A DNA stretch of 64,000 nucleotides. Origin: JAGQWW01 sp041392845 (GTDB taxonomy: Bacteria; Bacteroidota; Bacteroidia; Chitinophagales; Saprospiraceae). Position numbers and translations under genes: made by a program. The notes under the pieces were generated by a model, which saw only the letters and a program-made list of their open reading frames with translations, ran no database searches and was not told where the DNA came from. Of this stretch, positions 24,472-33,039 are shown in pieces. The stretch covers positions 1 to 64,000 of the forward strand of contig JAWKLG010000019.1 of assembly GCA_041392845.1 (NCBI GenBank), written 5' to 3'. The first letter of the stretch is position 1. Every line of letters begins with the position of its first letter.

Positions 24472-25350
24472 CTAGGACAAACCGTGCATGATTCCTTTTT
24501 TAAATTGACTGGGAGTTTCACCTGTTATTTTTTTAAAAAGACGGGAAAAGTAGGATGGATCTTCCAAACCAACTTGATAACAGATTTCCTGAAAACCGTC
24601 CGTTGTCTCCAACATCATAATTTGCGCTTTAAGAATCACGGTTTCCTGAATTATTTGTTTGCAATTTTTATTAAAATGGCTTTTCACACAACGATTCAAA
24701 TAATTTTCTGAAACATTTAATGCCTCAGCATAATAGGCAACCTGCTGGTGACTTTTGAATTCCGCTTTTACCAATTTTTTAAACAATTTGGCCAATTTAG
24801 CTTGTTTGGAAATGCTTTTTTTGCTTCCAGACCACTCCAAAAGTTTTTGAAGCATTGCATGAAACAAGGATAAACCCACCATGCGATTAGGCTTGGGACT
24901 TTCCAGTTCTAAAGACAATAAACTACATAAATCAATTATCCAGTTTGCATCCTTTTCATCCGGCTCGATTAAACCTTCCATCTCTTCAAGACCGGATACA
25001 TCCAATTTGTCATGAAAGTTCAGCAATACCTTTTTATCAAATAATACCAGATATCCCTTTAAAGATTCATCAATTGCTTGAATAGCAAACGATTCTCCCT
25101 CCTGGACAAATAACAAATTTCCTCCTTTGATCAAGAAGGATTCAATTTCAACCTGTTGCTGAAAACTTCCTTTTTCCAGCACCAAGAGAATAAAATAATC
25201 TGCCCTTAATAGCGGAGTGGGTACTTTTAAAGCTTTTGAGAGCTTTTCCAAAGGATAAATTTGTAAGGGTGCCTGCTGCCATCGAAAATCAGTCGGCAAT
25301 CCTTTCAGGTATTTCTGAATAAAACTTTGGAAATCAATGTTTTTTGGCAA
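24472..25350 (-). CDS. AraC family transcriptional regulator
   Basis: The last 100 residues contain two helix-turn-helix motifs (VAYYAEALNVSENYLNRCVKSHF near residue 210 and DGFQEICYQVGLEDPSYFSRLFKKITGETPSQFK near the end) with the AraC signature. The first 190 residues are a cupin-like ligand domain (FLIKGGNLLFVQEGESFAIQA). At 292 residues it is a standard AraC protein. It is transcribed in the same direction as, and just upstream of, the NAD(P)-binding gene, a likely target. Confidence 0.93.
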   Translation of the reverse strand: MPKNIDFQSFIQKYLKGLPTDFRWQQAPLQIYPLEKLSKALKVPTPLLRADYFILLVLEKGSFQQQVEIESFLIKGGNLLFVQEGESFAIQAIDESLKGYLVLFDKKVLLNFHDKLDVSGLEEMEGLIEPDEKDANWIIDLCSLLSLELESPKPNRMVGLSLFHAMLQKLLEWSGSKKSISKQAKLAKLFKKLVKAEFKSHQQVAYYAEALNVSENYLNRCVKSHFNKNCKQIIQETVILKAQIMMLETTDGFQEICYQVGLEDPSYFSRLFKKITGETPSQFKKGIMHGLS

Positions 25351-26118
25351 TGGTGTAAAATTTTATGCAAAGAAACAGATTAGATTCTACAGAAGTCTGC
25401 TTCGCACAAATACTTAAGGAATTTAAGGACTTCCATTCTCCATTTTTGACCAGATGTGCCCTGTCATTACATTTAAAATTGTATTATATCCGGACCTTTG
25501 AATCAAAAAAATAGAACCAGCAAGCACCCAATATTGAATGATCCACTCCGCAACCAGTTCCCAGAACCTAGCACCAAGCACCTAGAAAAATGCTTCGAGC
25601 ATACGAGCATACGAGCTAACAAGAAACGAGAAACGAGCATTAAACGATCCACTCTGCTGGAAGGCGGGCGCGGCCCGCCGCTACTTTTTATCCCAATATC
25701 CAGAACCAAACTTCAAGATAACGAGCATACGAGCAAACGAGAAACGAGCATACGAATTTTGAACGATCTACGCTGCTGGAGGGCGGGCGCGGCCCGCCGC
25801 TACTTTTTATCCCAATATCCAGAACCAAACTTCAAGAAAACGAGCATACGAGTTAACGAGAAACGAGCATACGAATTTTGAACGATCCACTCTGCTGGGG
25901 GGCGGGCGCCGCCCGCCGCTACTTTTCACCCCAATATCCAGAACCAAACTTCGGAAAAACGAGCTAACGAGCACACGAGATAACGAGCATACGAGCTAAC
26001 AAGAAACGAGCTAACGAATTTTGAACGATCTACGCTGCTGGAAGGCGGGCCCGGCCCGCCGCTACAACCTAGAACTCAGCACCTAGAACCTAGCACCCAG
26101 AGCCTAGCACCCAGCAAG
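25351..26118. other. Intergenic region filled with repeats
   Basis: The 768 bases between the AraC gene and the tRNA-Arg are almost entirely repetitive: CAGCACCTAG words, AACGAGCATACGAG words and a tandem GC-rich unit. Frames crossing it encode only low-complexity arginine-rich peptides. Confidence 0.7.
25655..26060. repeat. Four-copy tandem repeat (about 119 bases) with a conserved GC hairpin
   Basis: Copies begin TGCTGG at 25655, 25774, 25893 and 26036. Each starts with a stem GGCGGGC/GCCCGCC around a three-base loop that differs between copies (GCG, GCG, GCC, CCG), then CGCTAC, TTTTATCCCAATATCCAGAA, AACGAG words and GAACGATC(T/C)ACGC. The third unit is 143 bases because of extra AACGAG words; the fourth ends after the hairpin. 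The unit spacing is too long for CRISPR. Confidence 0.85.
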
Positions 26119-26190
26119 TGGTCTCGCCAGGAATCGAACCTGGATCTTGGGTTCCGGAGACCCACGTAGTATCCATTCTACTACGAGACC
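26119..26190 (-). tRNA. tRNA-Arg (anticodon CCG)
   Basis: On the minus strand a complete cloverleaf folds: acceptor GGTCTCG/CGAGACC, D stem GTAG/CTAC, anticodon stem TGGGT/ACCCA around the loop CTCCGGA (anticodon CCG, reads CGG), T stem CCAGG/CCTGG around TTCGATT, discriminator A. No CCA is encoded. Two Arg tRNAs lie side by side here. Confidence 0.95.
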
Positions 26191-26238
26191 AATCTTTTTA
26201 ATCTGGATAAGTTTTGCTAAGATAGGACTTTAGCAAAA

Positions 26239-26276
26239 TAAAAAAAGCCGCCCGGTAGTGTTTCGTGAGCGGCTTT
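26239..26276 (-). terminator. Terminator between the two tRNA genes
   Basis: AAAGCCGC and GCGGCTTT form a stem on the minus strand, followed by a T-rich tract (TTTTTTATTTTGC), about 10 bases beyond the end of the tRNA-Arg(TCT). It would end that transcript before the second tRNA. Confidence 0.7.
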
Positions 26277-26284
26277 AGAAAGTG

Positions 26285-26358
26285 TGATCCCGTCAGGATT
26301 CGAACCTGAGACCTACTGATTAGAAGTCAGTTGCTCTATCCAGCTGAGCTACGGGACC
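26285..26358 (-). tRNA. tRNA-Arg (anticodon TCT)
   Basis: Minus-strand cloverleaf: acceptor GGTCCCG/CGGGATC (one G-U pair), D arm with AGCTCAGCTGGATAGAGC, anticodon stem ACTGA/TCAGT around CTTCTAA (anticodon TCT, reads AGA), T arm TCAGG TTCGAAT CCTGA, discriminator A. No CCA encoded. Confidence 0.96.
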
Positions 26359-26518
26359 GATGTCAAAACACTGCCTTTCTACAAAAGCGCCGCAAAGATA
26401 TTGGTTTTTTGAAAAAAGGCGAGTTTGCACCAAACTTTTTTTTATTTTTCCACTTTATCATCCTTTCCATACAACCAAATCAAGGCTTATAGCTTATTTC
26501 AAATAAAAAAAAACAAAC

Positions 26519-27040
26519 ATGGCTTCCAGCTTAAAAAACCTTTCAGCATACAACGAAGAAAATATCCCATCAGGAAAAGACCTCAATGTAGGCATCGTCG
26601 TCTCTGACTGGAATAAAGACATCACTCACGCACTTTATGAAGGTTGCTTTGATACTTTAATCAAACATGATGTACCTGAAAACAAAATAAAAACCCTACA
26701 AGTTCCCGGCACCTTTGAATTGCCCACTGCTGCCAGATTAATGTTGAGCAGATCGAAAGTAGATGTAGTGATCTGCATCGGTTGTGTCATCAAAGGAGAA
26801 ACCAAACACGATGAATATATCAATCATGCAGTTGCTTCCGGAATCACCAACCTTTCCTTAACTTCGGGCAAACCGGTCATATTCGGTGTACTTACACCCA
26901 ACGACCATCAACAAGCTTTGGACAGAGCCGGAGGAAAACATGGCAATAAAGGAGTGGAAGCTGCCGTAACCGCCCTTAGGATGGCAGATTTACACAAAAA
27001 TTACAAAGATCACGAACCTAAAGGCCGCATTGGTTTTTAA
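26519..27040 (+). CDS. ribH: 6,7-dimethyl-8-ribityllumazine synthase
   Basis: The 173-residue protein is lumazine synthase, the penultimate enzyme of riboflavin synthesis; it condenses 5-amino-6-ribitylamino-uracil with 3,4-dihydroxy-2-butanone 4-phosphate. Visible signatures: VSDWNKDITHALYEGC (substrate site), VPGTFELPTAARLM, VICIGCVIKGETKHDEYI (a G-x-V-I-x-G-E-T motif) and FGVLTPNDHQQALDRAGG. The start ATG at 26519 follows an A-rich leader, usual for Bacteroidota. RibH assembles into pentamers or capsids. Free riboflavin feeds Nqr, Etf and other flavoproteins encoded elsewhere in the window. Confidence 0.97.
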   Translation: MASSLKNLSAYNEENIPSGKDLNVGIVVSDWNKDITHALYEGCFDTLIKHDVPENKIKTLQVPGTFELPTAARLMLSRSKVDVVICIGCVIKGETKHDEYINHAVASGITNLSLTSGKPVIFGVLTPNDHQQALDRAGGKHGNKGVEAAVTALRMADLHKNYKDHEPKGRIGF

Positions 27041-27068
27041 TATACAGTTCATCACCAAAATCAAATGT

Positions 27069-27620
27069 ATGATTACCCTGAAAAAAGTAATGCTATTTAT
27101 GCTTGTGAGCTTCACCTTCATTCAATGCAATGATGCTCAAAAACCTGTCGCTGCACAATCATCCGTTAAATCAGAAAAACCGGAACAGGAAGAGGAAACT
27201 TTTTTTATAACCCCTGAAGGAGATACTATTCAAAGGGTAATCAAAAAAGCAAAAGAGTGGAAAAAAGAACTAACCGAGCAGGAATTCTACGTTCTACGCG
27301 AAAAAGGAACGGAAAGAGCTTTTACCGGCGACCTTTGGGACAATAAAAAAGAAGGCATTTACACCTGCGCTGCTTGTGATTTTCCTTTGTTTTCTTCAAA
27401 TACCAAGTTTAAATCCGGAACAGGCTGGCCTAGTTTTTATGAGCCCATCAATACCTATTGCATTGCAGAAGAAACTGATGGCTCCCTGGGTATGGAAAGA
27501 ACTGAAGTGCTTTGTCACAAATGTGGCGGACACCTTGGTCACGTATTCCCTGACGGACCTAAACCAACCGGCTTGAGGTATTGCATCAATTCAGTTTCCC
27601 TGAATTTTGAAGAAAAATAA
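27069..27620 (+). CDS. msrB: Peptide-methionine (R)-S-oxide reductase, exported form
   Basis: Residues from EQEFYVLREKGTERAFTGDL to the end are a complete MsrB domain: Zn ligands in CAACDFPLF and CHKCGG, the substrate motif SGTGWPSFY, and the catalytic cysteine in RYCINSVSLNF. It reduces methionine-R-sulfoxide. The N-terminus here is a lipoprotein-type signal (MITLKKVMLFMLVSFTFIQC, cysteine after FIQ), followed by a Q/E/K-rich linker, so this copy probably works at the cell envelope. I use the ATG at 27069; an upstream non-ATG start would overlap ribH. It directly follows ribH with 28 bases between. Confidence 0.93.
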   Translation: MITLKKVMLFMLVSFTFIQCNDAQKPVAAQSSVKSEKPEQEEETFFITPEGDTIQRVIKKAKEWKKELTEQEFYVLREKGTERAFTGDLWDNKKEGIYTCAACDFPLFSSNTKFKSGTGWPSFYEPINTYCIAEETDGSLGMERTEVLCHKCGGHLGHVFPDGPKPTGLRYCINSVSLNFEEK

Positions 27621-27687
27621 AGGTTTGGTTTAATCCTTTCCTATCTGATAACAGATCGAATAATCCGCTGTACATCTGCAGGTTACG

Positions 27688-27834
27688 ATATTCGGTATTC
27701 GCTTTTCGAGGTTCGCTTTTCGCTTTTCGTTTTTTAAATTGGGCCTCGTAAACCGTAGACTCTACAAATACCAGATTTAAGTGTATCGTCCTTTTATTCT
27801 ACTTGTAATATGAGAGATTCCCATCAAGGAACTA
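27688..27834 (+). repeat. Dispersed repeat element, copy 2
   Basis: Same element as at 15061-15197 and 54721-54866 (ACAAATACCAG, GTTATTCTACTTGTAATATG, ATTCCCATCAAGGAACT). Its last bases contain, on the opposite strand, the stop codon of the gene ending at 27824. Confidence 0.75.
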
Positions 27835-28429
27835 AGACATAAAAGACACCAAGTCTAATTGATTCTTTCGGGTATACAAAGGTAGGATTCGAGCCTTCCA
27901 ATGCCCGAAAGTAAATCAATTCTAATCCATAATTTTTATAGGAATATTGCGCTTTGATCTGAGCTCCAAAGTGCGGCTTTTCAAAATCAAAAAAATCAAG
28001 TTCTTTCAAACTGTATTCGGTTCTTAAATTTTCAAGTGCGCCCATAAAAGCTCCAGCTCCTGCCTTAAAATTCGGAAGCACTTGATACATAAGAACCAGA
28101 CTATTGGTGAAATAATTTGATTTGATTCCTGCCCTTGGCATACAACACCAGTCAGACCCGCAATAATGGGTTTCCTTATCATAGAAATAAGAAAAACTGA
28201 AATCGTATTGTATACTCAATCTTTTATTCAGAGACTGTTCAACAGCTAAACCTCCATAAAAGCTGAATAAACCATTACGGTCTTGAAGGCTGTAATTTGG
28301 ATTTTCAGCGTTTGGCAAAAATGTAAGGTTGGTAAAATTTGTACCAGCGTGGATTTGAAGATTGGTTTGACCCATGGCAATGGAAATACCAAAAAGAAGG
28401 ACTAAAAGTCCGGAGTAGATTTTTTTCAT
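27824..28429 (-). CDS. Outer-membrane beta-barrel protein
   Basis: A signal peptide (MKKIYSGLLVLLFGISIAMGQ) and about 180 residues of alternating amphipathic strands (LQIHAGTNFTNLTFL, LFSFYGGLAVEQSL, FKAGAGAFMGAL) characterise a small PorT/porin-like barrel. A cysteine cluster HYCGSDWCCMPRAGI sits in one loop. The C-terminus SIRLGVFYVLVP is truncated relative to usual barrel ends because the reading frame runs into a dispersed repeat that supplies the stop. Confidence 0.68.
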   Translation of the reverse strand: MKKIYSGLLVLLFGISIAMGQTNLQIHAGTNFTNLTFLPNAENPNYSLQDRNGLFSFYGGLAVEQSLNKRLSIQYDFSFSYFYDKETHYCGSDWCCMPRAGIKSNYFTNSLVLMYQVLPNFKAGAGAFMGALENLRTEYSLKELDFFDFEKPHFGAQIKAQYSYKNYGLELIYFRALEGSNPTFVYPKESIRLGVFYVLVP

Positions 28430-28459
28430 GATTATTTAGTTTTCTATTAAAAAAAATAT

Positions 28460-29245
28460 CTATTCGTTCTCTGTGGAAGCCGGTCTGGCTATCGTTCCTG
28501 TAGTTTGTGGAACATCGTGGGCGTAGTTATTAAAAAGGCTTTTCCATTTCATCTTCAATACCCCAAAAATTGCTTCTTTCACAATTCCCTTCGACATTTT
28601 AGATGTACCTTCTATTCGATCGGTAAAGGTAATGGGTACCTCTTTTATCTTAAAACCAAGGCTATGTGCTGCGAATTTCATTTCAATCTGGAAAGCATAA
28701 CCTATGAATTTGATTTTATTCAAATCGATGGTTTCTAAAACTTTCCTCGAATAACAAATGAACCCTGCTGTAGGATCCATTACCCACATCCAGGTTATCA
28801 TCCTCACATAAAAGGAGGCTCCTTTTGAAAGGAAGATGCGATCAAAAGGCCAGTTTTCCAAATCACCACCTTTTACATAGCGAGAGCCAACTGCGAGATC
28901 TGCACCTTTATTGGCACATGCATCATACAAACGGATGAGGTCTTTTGGATTATGAGAAAAATCGCAATCCATCTCGAAAATATAATCGTAACCTTTGTCC
29001 AGACCAAATCTGAATCCGGCAATATAGGCAGTTCCCAAACCAAGCTTTCCTTTTCTTTCCAAAATAAAAAGTCGGTCAGGATAAATTTGCTGTTGTTCTT
29101 TAACCAAAGTTGCTGTGCCATCCGGAGAGCCATCATCCACGATCAACACGTGAAAATCCTTCTCCAAAGAAAAAACAGTCTGAATCATATTCACGATGTT
29201 CTCCTTCTCATTGTAAGTCGGTATGATGACCAGGCTATCGGACAA
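28460..29245 (-). CDS. Polyprenol monophosphomannose (DPM1-like) family 2 glycosyltransferase
   Basis: The start LVIIPTYNEKENIVNMIQTV, ILIVDDGSPDGTA-type DDGSPDG and the DxD motif YIFEMDCDFSHNPKDL are the hallmarks of GT2 dolichol/polyprenol-phosphate mannosyltransferases (the middle reads GLGTAYIAGFRFGL). These transfer a hexose from a nucleotide sugar to polyprenyl phosphate on the cytoplasmic face; the lipid-linked sugar is then used for protein or envelope glycosylation. It has no C-terminal GtrA-type membrane part. Length 261 is normal. Sugar specificity is not visible. Confidence 0.93.
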   Translation of the reverse strand: MSDSLVIIPTYNEKENIVNMIQTVFSLEKDFHVLIVDDGSPDGTATLVKEQQQIYPDRLFILERKGKLGLGTAYIAGFRFGLDKGYDYIFEMDCDFSHNPKDLIRLYDACANKGADLAVGSRYVKGGDLENWPFDRIFLSKGASFYVRMITWMWVMDPTAGFICYSRKVLETIDLNKIKFIGYAFQIEMKFAAHSLGFKIKEVPITFTDRIEGTSKMSKGIVKEAIFGVLKMKWKSLFNNYAHDVPQTTGTIARPASTENE

Positions 29246-29443
29246 AATCTTCGGTTTTTACAGTTAAAATTATGACACTAAGAAAAATCTAAGGCAATTT
29301 TCAATTTACAATCCTCTAATATGCCTTTTATATTACACTTTTTTCATATTTCAAAAACGATACCAAAAGCGGGATGCGGTTTGAGGGATAAGGTTCACTG
29401 CTTACAATTTACCGCATACCGCATTGCGTAAACCGCATACCGC

Positions 29444-30643
29444 CTACTTTTCCCATCTTCTAAATTTAGCACTTTCTTCAAATATCCTCAACATGATGAG
29501 GCGGTCTTTGGTTTCAAAAGTCATTCCACGTCTTTCCATTACTTTTTCGATGGTTTCAAAGGCTTTATCAGTCGAAAAGGTCGTAAATCCGGAAGCACCA
29601 CCCCAGGCATAGGAAGGAATAAAATTCCTTGGAAATCCTGAACCAAAAATATTGGCGCAAACACCGACCACCGTTCCCGTATTAAACATGGTATTGATAC
29701 CTGCCTTTGAATGATCGCCCATTATCAATCCACAAAATTGTAATCCGGTAGGGTCAAATTTCTCTTCGTGGTAATTCCATAACTTGACCTGCGCATAATT
29801 ATTTTTCAAATTGGAAACATTTGTATCTGCACCCAAATTGCACCACTCCCCTAAAACTGAGTTTCCAAGGTATCCATCATGAGCCTTGCTGGAAAATCCG
29901 GTGAGGACAGAATTACTAACTTCTCCTCCAACTTTACAATGTGGCCCCAAAGTAGTAGGACCATATATTTTTGCTCCCAACTTCAAAACTGAGCTTTCTC
30001 CCATAGCAAATCCTCCTCTAACCAGACAACCTTCCATTATTTCGGCATTTTTTCCGATATAGATCGGACCTTCTGAAACATTAAGAATGGAACATTCTAC
30101 CTTGGCACCTTCTTCCAGAAAGATTTGGCCGTCACCAATTACCGTATTGGTTTTACTGATCGGTTGTGATTCTCTACCTCTGGTTATAAGTCGAAAATCA
30201 TCTTCCAGGGCTTGTTTGTTCAATCTGAATATATCCCAGATGTGATTGAGCTTTAAAAATGGTGTATCATCCAAATCCATACCCTGCAATTCTTCCACCT
30301 CCTGATCATTTAGCAAATTCTCGAATTGCTCATCGTTCAAACGGGCAGCGATCAACTCTCCATCTTTCAGGTAGGCCTCATTCATTTCCATCTGAGAAAT
30401 CAATTTACACAGATGTTCTGATGGAAGCACACTTCCATTGATGAGGTAATTGTCTTTTCTTAGATCAATAGGGTATTTTTCGGAAAGGTAATCCTGGGTA
30501 ATAAAGGAAATACTGCCTCCCAACCAACGTTCCCATTTTTCACGAATGGTTAAGATTCCAATTCTCAAATCGCAAACAGGACGTGTGTAAGTCAGTGGCA
30601 AAAATCGATTTCGCAAATCATTGTCAAACAGGATGATATTCAT
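29444..30643 (-). CDS. GlmU family protein (sugar-nucleotidyltransferase-like)
   Basis: An N-terminal half (MNIILFDNDLRNRFLPLTYTRPVCDLRIG) is a Bacteroidota-specific variant of a nucleotidyltransferase domain, lacking the normal GxGTRM motif; the C-terminal half (FLEEGAKVECSILNVSEGPIYIGKNAEIM, LGPHCKVGGEVSNSVLTG) is a left-handed beta helix of hexapeptide repeats. The NMIFGTG-type GMNTMFNTGTVVGVCAN loop is present. Such GlmU-like proteins may handle UDP-GlcNAc or serve in lipid A or wall sugar assembly. Its stop lies 14 bases before repeat words. Confidence 0.85.
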   Translation of the reverse strand: MNIILFDNDLRNRFLPLTYTRPVCDLRIGILTIREKWERWLGGSISFITQDYLSEKYPIDLRKDNYLINGSVLPSEHLCKLISQMEMNEAYLKDGELIAARLNDEQFENLLNDQEVEELQGMDLDDTPFLKLNHIWDIFRLNKQALEDDFRLITRGRESQPISKTNTVIGDGQIFLEEGAKVECSILNVSEGPIYIGKNAEIMEGCLVRGGFAMGESSVLKLGAKIYGPTTLGPHCKVGGEVSNSVLTGFSSKAHDGYLGNSVLGEWCNLGADTNVSNLKNNYAQVKLWNYHEEKFDPTGLQFCGLIMGDHSKAGINTMFNTGTVVGVCANIFGSGFPRNFIPSYAWGGASGFTTFSTDKAFETIEKVMERRGMTFETKDRLIMLRIFEESAKFRRWEK

Positions 30644-30837
30644 AGGTTGCTCAAATAAAGTCGGGAAAAACTAAAGATTAAAAATCTCCGGCAATTTTAC
30701 TAAATAATGCTTTCAAAATTACGGATTTAAACCGCAAAAAAACGTAATATGTGGAGAAGTGTTTCAAATGCCGGAAAGCAGGAAGGAATAGTCAAAGAAT
30801 TTTTAAAATGCTTTTCGCTTTTCGGCCTTCGGATTTC

Positions 30838-30985
30838 GCTATAAAATCCTGGATGGGAACCTCTCATTTGAAGATTCAAATAACAAAAATTGCGGTTCCT
30901 TAGGGGGAATTTACGGTTTACGATTTACGGTTTACGGGCCCTTCTTCAAAAAACGAACAGCGAACAGCGAATCGCGAATAGCGCT
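30838..30985 (-). repeat. Diverged inverted copy of the dispersed element
   Basis: Read on the minus strand, this has CGTTCGTTTTTTG, CGTAAACCGTAAATCG, then GTTATTTG, and GAGAGGTTCCCATCCAGGA, in the same order as copies 1-3. Similarity is lower, so the assignment is tentative. Gene-less neighbours on both sides. Confidence 0.4.
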
Positions 30986-31002
30986 AAAAAATTTTCAACG
31001 CA

Positions 31003-31036
31003 AAAAAGCCCGGCCAAACAAATGACCGGGCTTTTT
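31003..31036 (-). terminator. Rho-independent terminator of rpmE2
   Basis: AAAAAGCCCGG pairs exactly with CCGGGCTTTTT (11 bp) around a 12-base loop, with a T-rich tail on the minus strand. It lies about 25 bases after the stop of the L31 gene. Confidence 0.85.
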
Positions 31037-31058
31037 ATATTTTAAAAGCAAAGGAGGA

Positions 31059-31328
31059 TTATTCCCCTCTTGCTGCAAATTTTGAATTCGCAAATTTCTT
31101 ATTGAACTTGTCAATACGTCCGGCGCTGTCTACAAACTTCATCTTACCGGTGAAGAATGGGTGAGAAGCACTTGAGATTTCCAATTTTACCAATGGATAT
31201 TCATTTCCGTCTTCCCAAACGATGGTGTCTTTGGTTGGTGCACAAGAACGAGTGATGAAAGATACATCACAAGAGAAATCTTTAAACACTACCATTCTAT
31301 AATTCTCAGGATGAATTCCGTTTTTCAT
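31059..31328 (-). CDS. rpmE2: 50S ribosomal protein L31 type B
   Basis: The 89-residue protein MKNGIHPENYRMVVFKDFSC followed by SFITRSCAPTKDTIVWEDG, LVKLEISSASHPFFTGKMKF and DKFNKKF is ribosomal protein L31. It lacks the CxxC zinc motif of type A L31, so it is the zinc-independent type B form. It binds 23S rRNA near the intersubunit bridge. In some bacteria this form replaces type A when zinc is low; in Bacteroidota it is the usual single copy. A strong terminator follows. Confidence 0.95.
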   Translation of the reverse strand: MKNGIHPENYRMVVFKDFSCDVSFITRSCAPTKDTIVWEDGNEYPLVKLEISSASHPFFTGKMKFVDSAGRIDKFNKKFANSKFAARGE

Positions 31329-31489
31329 TGTCTGTTATTTTACTCTTTTTCCAAATGAGGCGCAAAAATAAATAATATCTGCAAATGATGTCATATTTTT
31401 TTTAAAAATAATTCCTAAAACCCATGATTTTTCTGACTTTCTAAGCCAACTGGCTAAAAATACCAACAAAATCAGCAGGCTTTTTTACC

Positions 31490-32386
31490 TTGTTGCAAAT
31501 ATTCCACCAAACTGAAAAGGCTGATTTGAAAATAATCAAGGGCATATTAGACTTTCTTTTTTATGGTAATTTATGGATTGCCTTTTGTGCTGTTGCCATG
31601 GTCTTACAGACAGAATACCTTCTGGAAGGGAGACTATATTTTAGCAATTTCAGTTTGTTCGTTTTTTTTGCCACTTCATTCCTGTATGGCTTTCATCGTG
31701 TAATGGGTCTTAAAAAACTATCGGCATTTTTGGACAAGGGCCGTTTTGTGACCATCAATTACAGAAAGACCGATATATTTATCATAGCCGCCATTGCGGG
31801 AGTTGCAGCCATTTGGTACTTTTTCCAATTGAAATGGCATACTCAATTGGCATTGATTGTACCGGCAATAATATCACTTGGATATGTATTTCCGATTCTT
31901 GGGCCTTATGGCAGATTACGCGATTTGAATTACATTAAAATTTTTCTAATCGCGATTACCTGGGCATTCATTTCAACTACCCTGCCCTTTTATGAAAGTG
32001 AAAGTACGGATCATCTTTTCGGTGCAATTTTATTTACAGAAAGGTTCTTGTTTGTGTTGGCAATAACGATTCCATTTGACATCAGGGATTATCAAATTGA
32101 TTCCCATTCAAAAGTCAAAACCATTCCTACCTCTATGGGTGTTCGAAAATCGATACAATTAGCCGGGGTCATACTTTTTTTGGAAATCGTGCTTATTCTT
32201 TTTGCAACAAAATTGGGCTACTACCCTACCGGATTTGTCGTCGGCCTAATCGTTAATATTTTATCTACATTCTATTTCATCAGGCTTTCGCCAAAAATAG
32301 AACACGACTATTATTTTACCGGACTCATGGATGGCACCATGATTTTACAATTTTTTCTAACAGTAGGAATTGAAATGCTTATTTAA
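31490..32386 (+). CDS. UbiA-like membrane protein
   Basis: About eight TM segments and a UbiA-prenyltransferase layout. The second Asp-rich region is present (IPFDIRDYQIDSHSKVKTIPTSMG near residue 200), typical of UbiA relatives of Bacteroidota, but the first motif (N-x-x-x-D-x-x-x-D) is not visible where it should follow the second helix (region YGFHRVMGLKKL). UbiA enzymes attach prenyl groups to aromatic acceptors, e.g. in menaquinone or heme pathways. Whether this protein is catalytic is open. It starts with a TTG codon at 31490; no in-frame ATG lies upstream. Confidence 0.65.
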   Translation: MLQIFHQTEKADLKIIKGILDFLFYGNLWIAFCAVAMVLQTEYLLEGRLYFSNFSLFVFFATSFLYGFHRVMGLKKLSAFLDKGRFVTINYRKTDIFIIAAIAGVAAIWYFFQLKWHTQLALIVPAIISLGYVFPILGPYGRLRDLNYIKIFLIAITWAFISTTLPFYESESTDHLFGAILFTERFLFVLAITIPFDIRDYQIDSHSKVKTIPTSMGVRKSIQLAGVILFLEIVLILFATKLGYYPTGFVVGLIVNILSTFYFIRLSPKIEHDYYFTGLMDGTMILQFFLTVGIEMLI

Positions 32387-32439
32387 AATAATATTTTTAG
32401 CGATTGTAATTAAAATAAGCTAACCTATACCCCTTCGCT

Positions 32440-32973
32440 ATGACTAAATGGTTCCTTCCACTTGGATTGATAATCCTGCTTCAATTTTCTATTACAGAAA
32501 AAACAAATGCACAAATATTCCTGGGAGCTTCCCTGGGTGCTGTCGACAGCTCTCCCTCTCCCAATGCAAGTGTTTTTGGAAATGCAGGTTATAATATAAA
32601 ATTCTATAGTTGGAGTCTTAAATCCACCGTAGGCTATTATTATACCCTTTTCCCTACCCCTGAAAACAAACCCAAAACTCAATTTTCAGGAATACTGGCA
32701 ACCATAAAACCTGAATTCATTTTAACTTCCGACCGGGAAAATCCATTTAAAGCCAATATCGGTCCCGCTTACTTCTATGGGACTTATGCATTTGGAAAAA
32801 ATGCTTCTTTATTTGGAATCTCCCCTGGTATAGCCTGGGGTTTTGAAGCAGGCTTCACCAAACTGGAGATTACAGGTGATATGAATCTTTTGTATGCAGC
32901 AAATAAAGAGGGTTCTTCCAATGGTCCTTTGCATCTTATGGCTCAAATGGGAGTATTGGTTATGCTTTGGTAA
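32440..32973 (+). CDS. Small outer-membrane beta-barrel protein
   Basis: A signal peptide (MTKWFLPLGLIILLQFSITEKTNAQ) precedes strands such as FLGASLGAVD, SWSLKSTVGYYYTLF, AGPAYFYGTYAFG-like and LMAQMGVLVMLW. The terminal W after a strand is the usual barrel end. At 177 residues it could form an 8-strand barrel. No specific family recognised. It lies between a UbiA-like gene and an esterase gene and is transcribed in the same direction. Confidence 0.62.
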   Translation: MTKWFLPLGLIILLQFSITEKTNAQIFLGASLGAVDSSPSPNASVFGNAGYNIKFYSWSLKSTVGYYYTLFPTPENKPKTQFSGILATIKPEFILTSDRENPFKANIGPAYFYGTYAFGKNASLFGISPGIAWGFEAGFTKLEITGDMNLLYAANKEGSSNGPLHLMAQMGVLVMLW

Positions 32974-33039
32974 ATATTTAAAGACTGAAAAAGCTAAAAA
33001 TTTCAGACCTTTGCGACTTACACCTTTCAAAACACCACT

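Larger units (their letters stand above)
30644..31058. other. Intergenic region with diverged repeat and a terminator
   Basis: This 415-base gap contains a diverged inverted copy of the dispersed element and, near its end, the terminator of rpmE2. No gene is visible. Confidence 0.55.

Noticed and set aside
25498..25881. Plus-strand ORF of 127 residues
   Set aside because: It runs through repeat words and GC-rich units; the peptide is repetitive and matches no protein pattern.
25655..26060. Array of repeats that could be mistaken for CRISPR
   Set aside because: Unit spacing is 119 to 143 bases, not 60-70; the spacers are not unique but are the same AACGAG words; no cas genes nearby.
26519..26560. 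FMN riboswitch in front of ribH
   Set aside because: I looked for the conserved multi-stem FMN element upstream of 26519; the leader is short and A-rich, with no such structure.
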